The notes under the pieces: model-generated
The model's database searches: none
What the model saw: only the letters and a program-made list of their open reading frames with translations
What the model was told of the DNA's origin: nothing
Translations under genes and position numbers: made by a program
In this document: positions 21,201-22,195 of the stretch, in pieces
Layout: the number at the start of each line of letters is the position of its first letter
Position numbering within the stretch: position 1 is the stretch's first letter
From: an uncultured Lachnospiraceae bacterium
GTDB taxonomy: Bacteria; Bacillota; Clostridia; Lachnospirales; Lachnospiraceae
Assembly: GCA_946406305.1 (NCBI GenBank)
Contig: CAMJKC010000001.1
Span: 1-25,590, forward strand
DNA: 25,590 bases
Direction of reading: 5' to 3'

Positions 21201-22060
21201 CTGTTACAAATAAATGGCAAGCAAGGTCAAATAAATATGGACTCCTTACAAATTGGAATTATATAAGATATAATAATCAAGCAAATTGGTATTATTTTGA
21301 GCCACAGACAGGAGACATGGTAACAGGTTGGATTTCATTAAATAATAAAAACTATTTCCTTGAACCAAACAACGAATCTGGATATATGGTAAAAGGATAT
21401 AGACAAATAAATGGAAATACATATTTATTTGCCGAAGATGGAAACTTGTTGCAAGCAAATAGTCCAAATATGATTGCGGCAAATACAACATACCTCTCTA
21501 ATGCTGGAGGACAAGCAAATAGTAACTGGGAATATGACCCTAATACAAATAGTTGGAAGTACTTTGATGTATCTTCAACAGGTGCGAGAACATATTACAC
21601 AAGCGGATGGTTTAGTTTAACAACAAATGGAAAATCAAATTGGTATTTATTTGATGCGCTTGGCAATATGCAAACTGGATGGATAGAAAATAATGGCAGG
21701 TATTATTATTTAAGCGAAAAAAATGATGGAAACAAAGGTGCAATGCTTACAGGTTGGCAAGTAATAAATGGACAAAATGTATATTTTGGAGAAGATGGGT
21801 TGCTTGTTCAAGGGAGTCCACAAGGTGTAATAAAAGTGCAAAAAGTTTTAACTAACAAAGATTTAGCAAGTAAAGTTGGAGCGAATATAACGGCACTATC
21901 AAATACAGTTATATGGAATAACGACCAAGCATTAAATCAATTATTAGGAAGAATGGTTTATAATGGGACAGCATTTAGTGCAAGTTTTTCAATTAACTAT
22001 AACAGCCAACTTATGAATGAATTAAAAACTATAATATATAGGATTAAACATTATAAATAG
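158..22060 (+). CDS. Giant (7300-residue) secreted multi-module beta-helix surface protein, probable adhesin
   Basis: This single intact reading frame encodes an exported protein of roughly 0.8 MDa. In order it has a signal peptide (1-28); acidic Glu/Lys-rich stalk (about 84-680) interrupted by an unrecognised folded segment (about 259-418); eight predicted beta-helix modules with two linker types (about 681-5850); about eleven InlB B-type (Listeria-Bacteroides) repeats (about 5909-6919); a Gly/Ser linker; two tandem choline-binding-like modules (7011-7220); and an 80-residue unique tail. GGAI and FxxN/FxxC motifs resemble chlamydial Pmp beta-helices. There is no sortase motif, S-layer domain or C-terminal hydrophobic anchor, so wall attachment would be through the aromatic Gly-Trp repeats. 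It is transcribed alone, between its own promoter and a terminator. No catalytic domain is recognisable. Adhesion, biofilm or host-contact functions are inferred from architecture only. Start choice is supported by the ribosome site and immediate signal peptide. Confidence 0.9.
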   Translation: MYLKNQKIISIILIIACMFANSGFSVLANSFNVQVENELKEKSELKNYYEEYMSEYTSLLSAKGVNDVDEDIVMDEIIDDDTVKYNRSEESEENEISEESVKDEESIEDEESNLDNQKEEPEEEQDKTEKESTEEEKEEETEESKEETEEKREETKKLEEETTSETKEEAQNEKDIVATESESEVFEVEESEVATESEIKEEVNVATESETEDDKIDDIESTKSETDEIKINEDNTYGADIRNISTLSDVLVATYSIVDWEIVEVLLPDITQSKAFAKETDFEIMENRLAKTARVVIRNKEGREEIVRVKIKWKVKNRIDVNAQDRVDKTIDESYLLEEVRKRIGADDEEVSTVEILATTNEANVVKKIYDEISELVADTDIIIVEDKEAEVLYGKLIDMGYDSNKIINYNELNKSKEDEVYEEEIFESIESEKVESTASNIDENIENDKIVDEIEEVTFGKENNEGKLDFEVDEEIKEEFNETYETKEEESKKEDVAEEINVFDEDGNLIEDGQATGEKGEDIGAENTGTEVEVNRVYDYEDAAPGSLNLTKHDQLANYEISNIREFELDMDYLTENLLYVLENNIIYTEDGEEKSKEEKEEKYEEEKEENNGIVGFIKNLFSNNEVDYETEDMIDEEEYVYGYGNEIEEVKDPIVEENNASRLYSSEKLNIPKLQVASYVPAAITDHERTGHRACGESKDKECTHKDAMYIHQALQYSKYTPNDDIFKKNTMFSDTRTMPTYNVVKVNSIYLTGDTTVDAVWSLSFTKPYTSEESNVNVEVGYIENNQAGLGKSLNICLNGYNLNFGFNSTIQGVGRINICNCSATKESIITAENEGEISIREDGKVVSKYVYGRQNPCIRTTGMGVFGDIKVKDIINDALTGTGNSGPYIAECSAFYGWFKPTEIEKGEGEGEGGNVGFYIYDSKKKEIPLYYRIEIDGVDFENLSSRTGSGGAINAGNLSSVVIMNTTFTVCTASNAGGAICVNAQNCNFANVTFDRCSSRVAGGAIYAEYYGVYGAPYKYTYGSSHTEKQVTPVFDSTGKDINSFFCMEFKDNSAIGQPGEAGEERVGGRGGAIALLYVNSLTRFEQIEAVNNYANLSGGFMLWQDSSTSSDNKLTTMKTIMCDGNSSCYSGGTMAIVSQGEGDGHINILITGSKDEETGTIMNSTFNNTLVKGNMPAEIEYARNEDGTIKEKETVAGIKVPVYEKEYYEVMGQNYYMGSFGGAFYIEGCKMQVGENGVEGGKVEFINCYANDGGAIYVQQPRSAYFYNKIGDSVYKHYEYDWEVIEQNKYHSKEDQSVILDIPKYTSSGATASEAKYYYNSKLSEVVVTNAKFENCKTQDGDDKTIKNRLPISSDAPEVMGNYDEGDETKTVKYFTMRQYHTNTGGGCIYVGYKANVSVENDVSISKCVDPIYLCNGNIQLKNISTGSFAADNTGSYLFGYPSIADIENVITLDNVVITGCTLNKNSFSLTNAPDDNEKHVYTKLILKNKVVLEDNYKNVTDAEGTTTFVDMDLFLNLRTIECILDKSLDIDTHVGIYPDFKKDQLLFDYWDREHLKYYDGLVVSEIFYLNNATKEDSDFYNYRLYRDNEKIYIGQEWDEIHFDMDYPEKDHAGNMSLEVPSHFIYNKATGSIVSKPRKVFEKNLVNNEVIVRELNKEGDFIKGYSYVGWFGRDEQTKYKEEPFVGWEFEENKFRGSLYTGPDGSANDEYARRLFAVFTDNTLALKTCGTKLDEECDHADKNMKHYTHRGGATDSEAKLKNFVAVATFAQLYYTYEGNNSQYMLKNDVYMTDSDIPLKGNRVIYLNGYNIYMETDKPLFDFTDDRDMAYKEALTEDLSGSYDENFAGAIIGGTADKKGGIIWRNNNRQQEFINTDGKKIILKNVYLEGYKTTTDNKNISFINDNTEKDVKGNGGIFIEDSVIRDIKTYRGSLIEAHNLYMKGVTIEECVSSNVELTGETEVDYDLVSVKGWENAQTSQDIYIRESTFDNIVNAKNLFTANLNADAANKSTVVFDSISVTTCSPKEHLLNIINDNKNTTVVFKGENYIEENTLKSSYEVINFAGTKKDENHLHMNVEEGTTYIRYNHIEDGTTVVNNVRAALNMRNGNIRIGGHLEITDNYFDNYRTSTTIDDGHVNAGVYVGGEQSQIIMASGSFVVKDNKGFRNGAPVSSVDSKVYQIYVNASSNIRREKVLFPQEEGTKMCASKTQAYIHTKYADNNDYLIYDGWYETNVSDHNTTVDSLANNTFIIDEVKSSGDSRKVVKLYNLSETKIYISADFLTIHFMLYNSNRTSQEEIGLQYIKNGIANEPIETQLENPTKGERVFWEGPSKQFLTNNRNIVFHKDMEGATLTLLSAETKDFNMYGYQSDEHRHELAYGIDDTECDYWVDASKPEHFEVNDGNIFLRNDITIDKEMLATPVDKYSICLNGHTLKIANVEWFKETVNNNYDIYITDCKKTGAIQLVNGSGNVTKTPITIDENSLNISDVRIIDSNISVPVISVNQNGILRTRGVTFENVKLLSTDNEDRAGIFDINSSNKDYSINNMYLVGGATKSTSDHEFSIVNCTMGKNKSAIHIKNAKIATINEAYVYNNSAETSIFDIENCGEVYISKGLYQGNNITGNTNNVTGIFDITGATYTSLQDGAEFDSNVGGGNGAVINTTSRLVHIGRKLGVSELYDTKFTNNSVPSGKNGSVIYAGAYATVEINNALINNNFNAIYAAENSVLTLNNTVLTGNRGAYVVDYERGGGNVINFINTNITGNTFTEDVVVRTRTNVVKTILNLSGVVKYTENKKIINGRTEEFDLYLPDDDTVKVVVPEGHTLSENSRIGLLPIKADMKVFESWNKNRIDQFGEGARFEKMFYYDAAPSIMDYDALDYKLFRDGEEWISGPSYDEISYYTKNKYLDINKLDSTYIYKYTTGTLIDKPEITTNSYTSYNTSFVGFIGRSKNTTTGGDFKNWDFNTDLMVGSGVRNEYQYDRVLYAIFTDDNIKLKACGHTENEACSHDNEVSYVVRGGSESGSEEAKYKNYVSVSTTAQLFYKYNDEISTQYILENDLTVPDGLESITCQVLNLNGHNINVLNSKNAAFAIGNGKNNSGVSETEKTGFIVSGYGKVGTITGQSNIMYKKGLFTDTYNEGERDSIFMSNINIANFDTNKNPQDVNSMMLFEKNTVLENVDVSYMKTSTTLFKANDIKLKNVSFLNNEVQNGSIIEFVNGYKSSNTGISLNGDILIENNTVTITENIPEIKLVSKETAINVSLLSDSNFSLSNNKIINQYNFREGTEVRASMFYMKKGATSTIEFLSDVDFLDNSFEGFGDIANTYTSNMRIDSFARIDIGEIYLDIATPSAVGVSRNYGIEVDNYNTAYSLLSQKANTQLIASCSHISVGYINLPTTAEQLLYEGWYYQKVKGYNEGNFTANTVFTTVESPTNYIYKSGTQGNANVYIGAYSKIATLQIIERDDILGDVLYSTQYIKGGVETSIERVKNFDVINTLTRWSGPSRDGQETILYTNDIIKKGTEILIVTVPLGETRAIMGEVVGNHVHSPVIGIEGYDPVAYDSLRTRSDFGKNYAHYYLQTDVVIGASVDWMIPGDVHSLCLNGHTLTFRAGTNYLTATNKNIFITDCKGDGKIVFSGGSSTSNSPAFLLTGGNINISNVTFSGISKKFIEANDVDRINIVNVKITESGNTINQPAIINAKGVNVASISNIDIATNSNAVIGLESVNQLLMSDIKMRGNALTGTEALFVMDKIATGSITGGIYKGNSSSTSPIFYHIKNNSKINISNIEDFSENEGGGIYVVNSTVEMNNIKPKSNAIETGINGSIVTVGEQGDVKIKNSIINENKNPVYVRKNATLRMEKLEMNYNTGSYAFGYSIGEGNKIYIEDSDISFNEFRENLNLTLPVSNVEKTIIYVSGTVTMNMSERFTTAGNGTIDLYLPSDEHVIMRTPDGKKLNAASSIGILPIKADTKIYDTWDKDHVEEGANFENIFYYDSFRSMIDYANLKYRLFKDNSNIMSGPSYEEVKFYVEKTEANINVSISPIYIYKKSTGTLIDEPIVNAEEYTSRGYTFAGFVGRNETGEITTWDFSKNKMVGSEVRNNLPYDRTLYMVVTDDNVKLKACGLREDEACNHDSNTTHMVRGGNQSGSERAKYLNYVMVSTVAQLFYEYQADSEKYSTQYILKNDITISNGLSSITAQVINLNHNTIYVENETNTPFMPGSGSNNKLINDGVESYGFIVDSNDYSLPRGKIVGRSNLGYKKGIIGDDLSKGDREGIFIGNIDILSFDNQNLSQDVNGMINTIRDTYLENVKIGDIYSKCSILNTNTIYMKDVEIVGCITHNSHLINVVNNYSSKRIFAISNIVNIDENNVYSSGTTQNSLININANVDFRLLADSNIEITKNKIHARQRASSRDTENSAQLINLLQNANSDDQILGKISVIENGFYGFERFTTNHIRSIYIDNLSPITLGDVYINISDPVVDGLSIETASIGIGNYSMSRAIFKQKENTQLLANESVIDFDCYNLPSGTSQFVYGGWYHTNVKDYNAGLFTVEDVFKVVNNEEAVIYKSNRDNNSNVYIGRKANLGRIEFVEQDGEEGSNNVLKVQYVAPGIHTSFERIKEFNYGDDYDWTGPDTEGVETIIYEEDKIATNTNALYTKVNRGDVKYVKGDLNSLHVHELVVGSEEFNKEASFRGIKKAESINGSYEYVYLKKDIVVNDTGSLWGIANGRLGICLNGHKLIFSGGVNYLDDMNASIFITDCKGTGEISNVGSSTNIIPAMLVANGGVHISNINITNMTNPLIMGADIDKFSMINSKFINNNVSKINPIIDIDGVLSDATVKNIEISNNSSSIMRLDYVKDMVVSDINIHDNNLKEDAPIFIISEAKGSIKNIKFENNKKEIADSVNAAMLLIQGEASDIVIDGDNYINGNTLAGRGTIITINTGGKVEVKNVKASSNKGSGYMIKNLKDNISLSLNNIEFRDSEGQELYGIYSNDINSEGRASISEITFENNKMATMIHFTGSDKNVNNLTISGIKMLTNTIYDEYGLIMLNGGREVNINDIEIRNNKLFNASLIDILETSDIDMSNIKIENNTLTSNKAVPLVLNLTNSNNMVIDGIDVLGNNSIGGSDEGIISILGNSTEVSLKGNVNIEKNSFVNYGALYISGAALTANKNSSIILRDNIATGSYANAVYAVNAQMTLLGDKFEVAKNSGGELGAVYVKDTNFYAANKIYIKENKDRNNISSNLYLAGNSYIKKYETEKISMDSYIGITKEESKNNTMVFNGWGRENVEGYNKGDYYFPQALFYVDEKIEDRGWKIYRYGPEGFIYIGSNFVELKFLRYDMTEIDTEYIAKNVRTGTDKMTIDNSDSSAMWQGPIATDENRRDYWDMDKDSDEENEVLLSKSNYVRSLIHVHKDCGLFEGNSCNHLNGAVHSESSKYTSVYSVNDFDIANYDHFALFRDIDITSNTFGNSSKNLNICLNGHTMRFARGMNWLNLSSGQTMNICDCTKSGKIETSTTDLGGNSSLINVTNGRLNLYGITIKDFVTSGENGNIINVNERNAHLYAEDIVVENVRTIGGNVIMSANGNVNIKGAKFANCNTTSTNLLYGNINIYNSTFDNNTGFYAMVNGLGRIDGCKFTNNVTQDSDAAAVYSMGFEFTGHNEFEKNVVNGNSGRGGALFIDGGNTGKTVSLASMSFIENSAKDGGAIYVIGGVTLNLQEDIYMADNTNTIYNNSSKVNFVHVDDLYTEKTRAVKILGANGEYVLSSDVSTTTYYSLLSGRIVNTNADFTYIASANSNFSGYMFMTYGSNLFIDGETEGSGIFVTDDVHELFYSDSTHKINKNTRLRYYANKRDVKILDQLNVITNYGDDFKLKDIVTIDNKNREGAETPYSIYEYGGHAYMGFPRRNLTVKANGGYFVNPDTGAHYTEYTMEVEKYTPINDIIIPTRGKYAFVEYNTRLGKNVEGAMTVTSGMDYWSDEDETIYALWETEKYTVRFNKNNSRAVGTMSEIRVGIEEVFDMPKLGFNFPGVKLAYWQQDIKDSAGRVIGIATYSEFEKNIVGIGQVDEIVVLNAIWDIRVLDITYDKNTPLSPLGDGENVVTGDMPTQQVIIYEKKKFDASEYNLQGYIFRGWDTKKVGPEEAEDNDYIVPYGNNVDIPFEEVYGKSDNGKITLYAVWTRRIYNGYIHVNDARENMGSTYANFSEIGEGDTVITVPLKYDTVLKDLPIGERKGYKFGYYTRNRNVPVESKESYEDVINNTTVSRFTAPVNLYALWINEKYELKLNIRDGYWEDGSESKTFNVYFDELPFENENSVKPKNDNYKFDYWNKRDVDYKELIVSQEVYDKEKESNMLSGDVGYTYDGDMNLYAVYFPTRTNVVFDVNDSEATFEIDGVKSKLATYSIALNERMSESLEKFPTPTKSGHRISYWSLNKEDNGQDIIDENTIWKYISEYTKVYAHYVTGSYNIKYSPGKAGSEVEGVMEGENGIKFDEPHKISKTKYKWDKHTQVGWYINNPQLDENGNPYAIEIVGKQEKVTTLFGLDATVKNLTNVNDATVELVAAWDTFERVYYINFHQSTPSTPAAGAENIVKGEMKTQRASLIKSEVINENKFELEGYKFEHWVTASGRIIKDKEVIRPLVEEENETIDLYAVWSKKQYVWNYAFPRKTQEISTTSYIATYDTVITIPDVTFTNPVYEIWGWSLVEDNTDYATYEEAYPHIINEDNVKNIVCRGEGTLYPIMHKKFLEIIYVTDTGVELELEDMPGYIVPGLDVLIPVPERKDAEFDGWGESEYIPKVSSESQTSRYKGSFTIPAKSQEEIRNMDDITFVTYWLAGKYKIILNNNGRGKTPEGNTTYTIDARVDENVTLPRVFTRNVSSSYYLSSYNTESNGQGKSYSAGTVYTNIAKENETITLYAIWARASSGGGNTGGSSGGSNSANFTRPSTNTNNTINLPNNITIVGNLINSTGGSMPNIIQIGMGVGNVVEVVGAVRQTQPSVDVTLDPVSDVQWTRNPVTNKWQARSNKYGLLTNWNYIRYNNQANWYYFEPQTGDMVTGWISLNNKNYFLEPNNESGYMVKGYRQINGNTYLFAEDGNLLQANSPNMIAANTTYLSNAGGQANSNWEYDPNTNSWKYFDVSSTGARTYYTSGWFSLTTNGKSNWYLFDALGNMQTGWIENNGRYYYLSEKNDGNKGAMLTGWQVINGQNVYFGEDGLLVQGSPQGVIKVQKVLTNKDLASKVGANITALSNTVIWNNDQALNQLLGRMVYNGTAFSASFSINYNSQLMNELKTIIYRIKHYK
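407..865 (+). repeat. Acidic Glu/Lys-rich stalk 1 with VATESE repeats
   Basis: Residues about 84-235 are mostly Glu, Lys, Ser and Thr in E-E-x-K-E-E-style runs with almost no hydrophobic residues, so the segment is probably disordered or extended helix. Exact VATESE hexapeptides occur at residues 177-182, 193-198 and 205-210. Such a region commonly spaces a folded domain from the cell surface. The DNA is a GAA/GAG-rich tract that may be prone to slippage. Confidence 0.75.
932..1411 (+). other. Unrecognised folded segment between acidic tracts
   Basis: Residues about 259-418 show normal mixed composition, starting at D-W-E-I-V-E and including alternating hydrophobics around V-R-V-K-I-K-W-K and later E-I-S-E-L-V-A-D. 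This suggests a small alpha/beta or immunoglobulin-like domain. It matches no family I can name. It is flanked on both sides by disordered acidic sequence, so it is probably an independent domain near the N terminus. Confidence 0.45.
1412..2197 (+). repeat. Acidic stalk 2 with short structured insert
   Basis: Residues about 419-680 return to Glu/Asp/Lys-rich sequence, with the densest run near residues 591-614 (Glu and Lys almost exclusively). A less acidic patch near 550-590 contains Y-E-I-S-N-I-R-E-F-E-L-D. A short amphipathic stretch, G-I-V-G-F-I-K-N-L-F-S, follows the dense run and is the only locally hydrophobic piece. The tract ends where the first beta-helix module begins. Confidence 0.65.
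2198..4740 (+). repeat. Beta-helix module R0 (Cys-rich, Pmp-like GGAI/FxxC)
   Basis: The module opens with C697-G-x6-C705-x-H707, then a C-L-N-G strand with Cys800 and an I-N-I-C-N-C turn. GGAI-type motifs follow at residues 955-958, 982-985, 1008-1011, 1076-1079, 1227 (GGAF) and 1259-1262, plus GGGC at 1391. Between them lie F-x-x-C elements such as FTVC, FDRC, FINC and FENC, at positions where chlamydial Pmp proteins usually have FxxN. It is by far the most cysteine-rich part of the protein. A right-handed parallel beta-helix is the expected fold. Confidence 0.7.
4741..5340 (+). repeat. Alpha linker, copy 1 (contains divergent InlB B-type repeat)
   Basis: This segment aligns by eye to 8611-9138 and 11996-12507. 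Shared landmarks in order are I-G-(I/L)-x-P, a D/S-Y/W-W/N-D/K-R element, F-Y, Y-(R/K)-L-(Y/F)-(R/K)-D, G-x-x-(Y/W)-(D/E)-E, Y-x-x-(A/S/T)-T-G, then a glycine-aromatic V-G-W-F-G-R and a final L-F-A-V-F-T-D. The last part has the GYxFxGW...LYAxW rhythm of an InlB B-type repeat. It joins beta-helix R0 to R1a. Confidence 0.65.
5341..6739 (+). repeat. Beta-helix module R1a (CG-x6-C-x-H type)
   Basis: It begins at C1734-G-x6-C1742-x-H1744, followed by R-G-G, the element A-Q-L-Y-Y-T-Y, and Y-M-L-K-N-D. Next comes a strand I-Y-L-N-G-Y-N-I in which the cysteine of the homologous C-L-N-G-H strand is absent. Hydrophobic-Asn ladder sequence then continues for some 400 residues. R2a and R3a are its close relatives. 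Confidence 0.65.
6740..7280 (+). repeat. Beta linker, copy 1
   Basis: Residues about 2195-2375 contain Y-D-G-W-Y-E-T-N-V, an acidic F-I-I-D-E-V, I-Y-I-S, then I-H-F-M and a W-E-G-P near the end. The same order (G-W-Y, a V-F or L-F with polar residues, Y-I-G, a long strand, W-x-G-P) recurs in the segments starting at 10283, 13673 and 15932. It joins R1a to R1b. No named family was recognised. Confidence 0.6.
7281..8610 (+). repeat. Beta-helix module R1b (HxH / CLNGHTL type)
   Basis: It opens with H2376-R-H2378. The strand S-I-C-L-N-G-H-T-L has Cys2431, and an I-T-D-C-K-K-T-G-A-I turn follows. Further on, repeated I/V-x-N and N-N-S elements and G-G-G-N-G-A-V-I suggest beta-helix rungs. The CG-x6-C-x-H signature has decayed here: only a G and one Cys remain at a slightly different spacing. 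Confidence 0.65.
8611..9138 (+). repeat. Alpha linker, copy 2
   Basis: This is the second alpha linker, very similar to copy 3. Both carry I-G-(L/I)-L-P-I-K-A-D, F-Y-Y-D, S-G-P-S-Y-(D/E)-E, Y-I-Y-K, T-G-T-L-I-D and L-Y-x-x-x-T-D-D-N. The stretch F-V-G-F-I-G-R through L-Y-A-I-F is the embedded InlB B-like element. It joins R1b to R2a. Confidence 0.65.
9139..10282 (+). repeat. Beta-helix module R2a (CG-x6-C-x-H type)
   Basis: It carries C3000-G-x6-C3008-x-H3010, then V-R-G-G, T-A-Q-L-F-Y-K-Y, S-T-Q-Y-I-L-E-N-D and L-N-L-N-G-H-N-I, again with Leu-Asn in place of the cysteine-containing strand. The landmarks are close to R3a, indicating a recent duplication relative to R1a. Confidence 0.65.
10283..10790 (+). 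repeat. Beta linker, copy 2
   Basis: It starts near residue 3376 with K-A-N-T-Q-L-I-A. The recurring E-G-W-Y, K-G-Y-N-E-G, N-V-Y-I-G, Q-Y-I-K-G-G and W-S-G-P-S landmarks follow in order. It is most similar to copy 3 and joins R2a to R2b. Confidence 0.6.
10791..11995 (+). repeat. Beta-helix module R2b (HxH / CLNGHTL type)
   Basis: It opens with H3546-V-H3548, then S-L-C-L-N-G-H-T-L-T-F (Cys3602) and I-T-D-C-K-G-D-G-K-I. Asn-rich ladder sequence follows, with E-G-G-G-I-Y-V-V as a Pmp-like element near nucleotide 11545. It is strongly similar to R1b and R3b at its start. Confidence 0.65.
11996..12507 (+). repeat. Alpha linker, copy 3
   Basis: This third alpha linker carries the I-G-I-L-P-I-K-A-D, F-Y-Y-D, S-G-P-S-Y-E-E, Y-I-Y-K, S-T-G-T-L-I-D and L-Y-M-V-V-T-D-D-N landmarks. 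It joins R2b to R3a. Strong similarity to copy 2 supports a duplication unit of about 3.4 kb covering a-module, beta linker, b-module and alpha linker. Confidence 0.65.
12508..13672 (+). repeat. Beta-helix module R3a (CG-x6-C-x-H type)
   Basis: It carries C4123-G-x6-C4131-x-H4133, M-V-R-G-G, V-A-Q-L-F-Y-E-Y, S-T-Q-Y-I-L-K-N-D and I-N-L-N-H-N-T-I. The last is a variant of the LNGH strand that has lost the glycine as well as the cysteine. The rest is Ile/Asn ladder sequence. Confidence 0.65.
13673..14180 (+). repeat. Beta linker, copy 3
   Basis: It begins near residue 4506 with the K-E-N-T-Q-L-L-A landmark. Y-G-G-W-Y-H-T-N-V-K-D-Y-N, N-V-Y-I-G-R, Q-Y-V-A-P-G and W-T-G-P-D follow in the same order as copy 2. 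It joins R3a to R3b. Confidence 0.6.
14181..15931 (+). repeat. Beta-helix module R3b (HxH / CLNGHKL type, extended Asn ladder)
   Basis: It opens with H4676-V-H4678, G-I-C-L-N-G-H-K-L (Cys4734) and I-T-D-C-K-G-T-G-E-I. It is the longest of the b-type modules. From about 14687 to 15620 an Ile-x-Ile/Phe-x-x-N-N element recurs every 26-30 residues; successive Ile codons lie at 15089, 15176, 15260, 15341, 15419 and 15509. A run of regular coils is the simplest reading. Cysteines are absent from this ladder. Confidence 0.7.
15932..16390 (+). repeat. Beta linker, copy 4
   Basis: It contains F-N-G-W-G-R-E-N-V-E-G-Y-N, Y-Y-F-P-Q-A-L-F-Y-V, F-I-Y-I-G-S, E-Y-I-A-K-N-V and W-Q-G-P, clearly of the beta-linker series but diverged. 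It joins R3b directly to R4, so here a beta linker takes the place where the alternation would predict an alpha linker. Confidence 0.6.
16391..17640 (+). repeat. Beta-helix module R4 (combined HxH and CG-x6-C-x-H)
   Basis: This module carries all signatures together: H5413-V-H5415-K-D-C5418-G-x6-C5426-x-H5428, then N-I-C-L-N-G-H-T-M-R-F (Cys5480) and I-C-D-C-T-K-S-G-K-I. Pmp-like elements FANC, FDNN, FTNN, GGAL (5677) and D-G-G-A-I-Y-V (5706-5709) follow. With R0 it looks like the intact ancestral form from which split a/b modules arose. Confidence 0.7.
17882..20914 (+). repeat. About eleven InlB B-type (Listeria-Bacteroides) repeats
   Basis: Residues about 5909-6919 form tandem units of roughly 70-120 residues. 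Each has an opening strand with a Y/N-I/V pattern, a central G-Y-x-F-x-x-W or equivalent, and a closing L-Y-A-x-W or variant. Closing elements seen in order are IYALW, LNAIW, LYAVW, LYALW, LYAVY, VYAHY, LVAAW, LYAVW, LYPIM, FVTYW and LYAIW. The family (Flg_new-type beta-grasp repeat) is common in Firmicute surface proteins. The units are well diverged at DNA level, so they are old. Confidence 0.85.
20915..21187 (+). other. Gly/Ser/Asn-rich linker
   Basis: S-S-G-G-G-N-T-G-G-S-S-G-G-S-N begins just after the last InlB-type repeat, followed by an Asn/Thr-rich and then Ile/Val/Gly stretch with no recognisable domain. It probably provides flexibility between the fibre and the wall-binding modules. 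Confidence 0.6.
21188..21815 (+). repeat. Two tandem choline-binding-like wall-binding modules
   Basis: Copy 1 starts at W7011 and copy 2 at W7124, a period of 113 residues. Each contains N-P-x-T-N-x-W, then N-W-Y-(Y/L)-F, G-(D/N)-M-x-T-G-W-I, a Tyr-rich strand, and I-N-G-x-x-x-x-F-x-E-D-G-x-L-x-Q. The Gly-Trp/aromatic pattern is that of cell-wall-binding (choline-binding, CW_binding_1) repeats, which hold proteins non-covalently to teichoic acids or other wall polymers. The ligand here is unknown. Confidence 0.8.
21816..22057 (+). other. Unique C-terminal tail of the giant protein
   Basis: The last 80 or so residues (about 7220-7300) resemble no wall-binding repeat. They include K-V-G-A-N-I-T-A-L-S-N-T-V-I-W-N, L-N-Q-L-L-G-R-M-V-Y-N-G and a basic end, R-I-K-H-Y-K. 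There is no LPXTG and no hydrophobic anchor. Confidence 0.55.
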
Positions 22061-22067
22061 TTTTTTT

Positions 22068-22099
22068 AAAATCTCAAATGAAAAATTTGAGATTTTTTT
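22068..22099 (+). terminator. Intrinsic terminator of the giant gene
   Basis: AAAATCTCAAAT (22068-22079) and ATTTGAGATTTT (22085-22096) form a perfect 12-bp stem with a five-base loop, GAAAA. A run of seven T residues (22093-22099) overlaps the 3' arm. It begins eight bases past the TAG stop. It should end the giant transcript before the nifS promoter. Confidence 0.85.
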
Positions 22100-22137
22100 A
22101 TGAGTGTATAGAAAAAACACTTAAAAATTTGCATAAC

Positions 22138-22166
22138 TTGACAAAAAAAAGAAGAAGAGTTATAAT
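22138..22166 (+). promoter_or_regulatory. Consensus sigma-A promoter of the nifS-iscU-recJ operon
   Basis: TTGACA (22138-22143) and TATAAT (22161-22166) are both perfect consensus and separated by 17 bp. Start of transcription is expected near 22173, giving a leader of only about 23 bases. A small inverted repeat AGTTA (22167-22171) / TAACT (22180-22184) straddles the expected start site and could be an operator, but is short. Confidence 0.88.
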
Positions 22167-22184
22167 AGTTAGACTTACTTAACT

Positions 22185-22188
22185 GGAG
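22185..22188 (+). promoter_or_regulatory. Shine-Dalgarno site of nifS
   Basis: GGAG lies seven bases before the ATG at 22196 and fixes that start. A second in-frame Met at codon 9 has no comparable site, and the first start keeps the usual short N-terminal strand before D-N-A-A-T-T. Confidence 0.75.
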
Positions 22189-22195
22189 AAAAATT

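Noticed and set aside
3461..21491. Numerous 60-120-codon minus-strand open frames across the giant gene
   Set aside because: They lack domain content, have unusual Leu/His/Tyr-rich composition and are shadows expected from a long A+T-rich coding strand.
21900..22060. Sortase (LPXTG) anchor at the end of the giant protein
   Set aside because: No LPxTG-like motif, hydrophobic segment or sortase-type charged tail is present.
158..22060. Giant nonribosomal peptide synthetase or polyketide synthase
   Set aside because: Length alone suggested it, but there are no adenylation, condensation, carrier or ketosynthase motifs; composition and repeats are those of a surface protein.
22167..22195. Riboswitch or T-box in the nifS leader
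   Set aside because: The leader is only about 23 bases long, too short for any such element.
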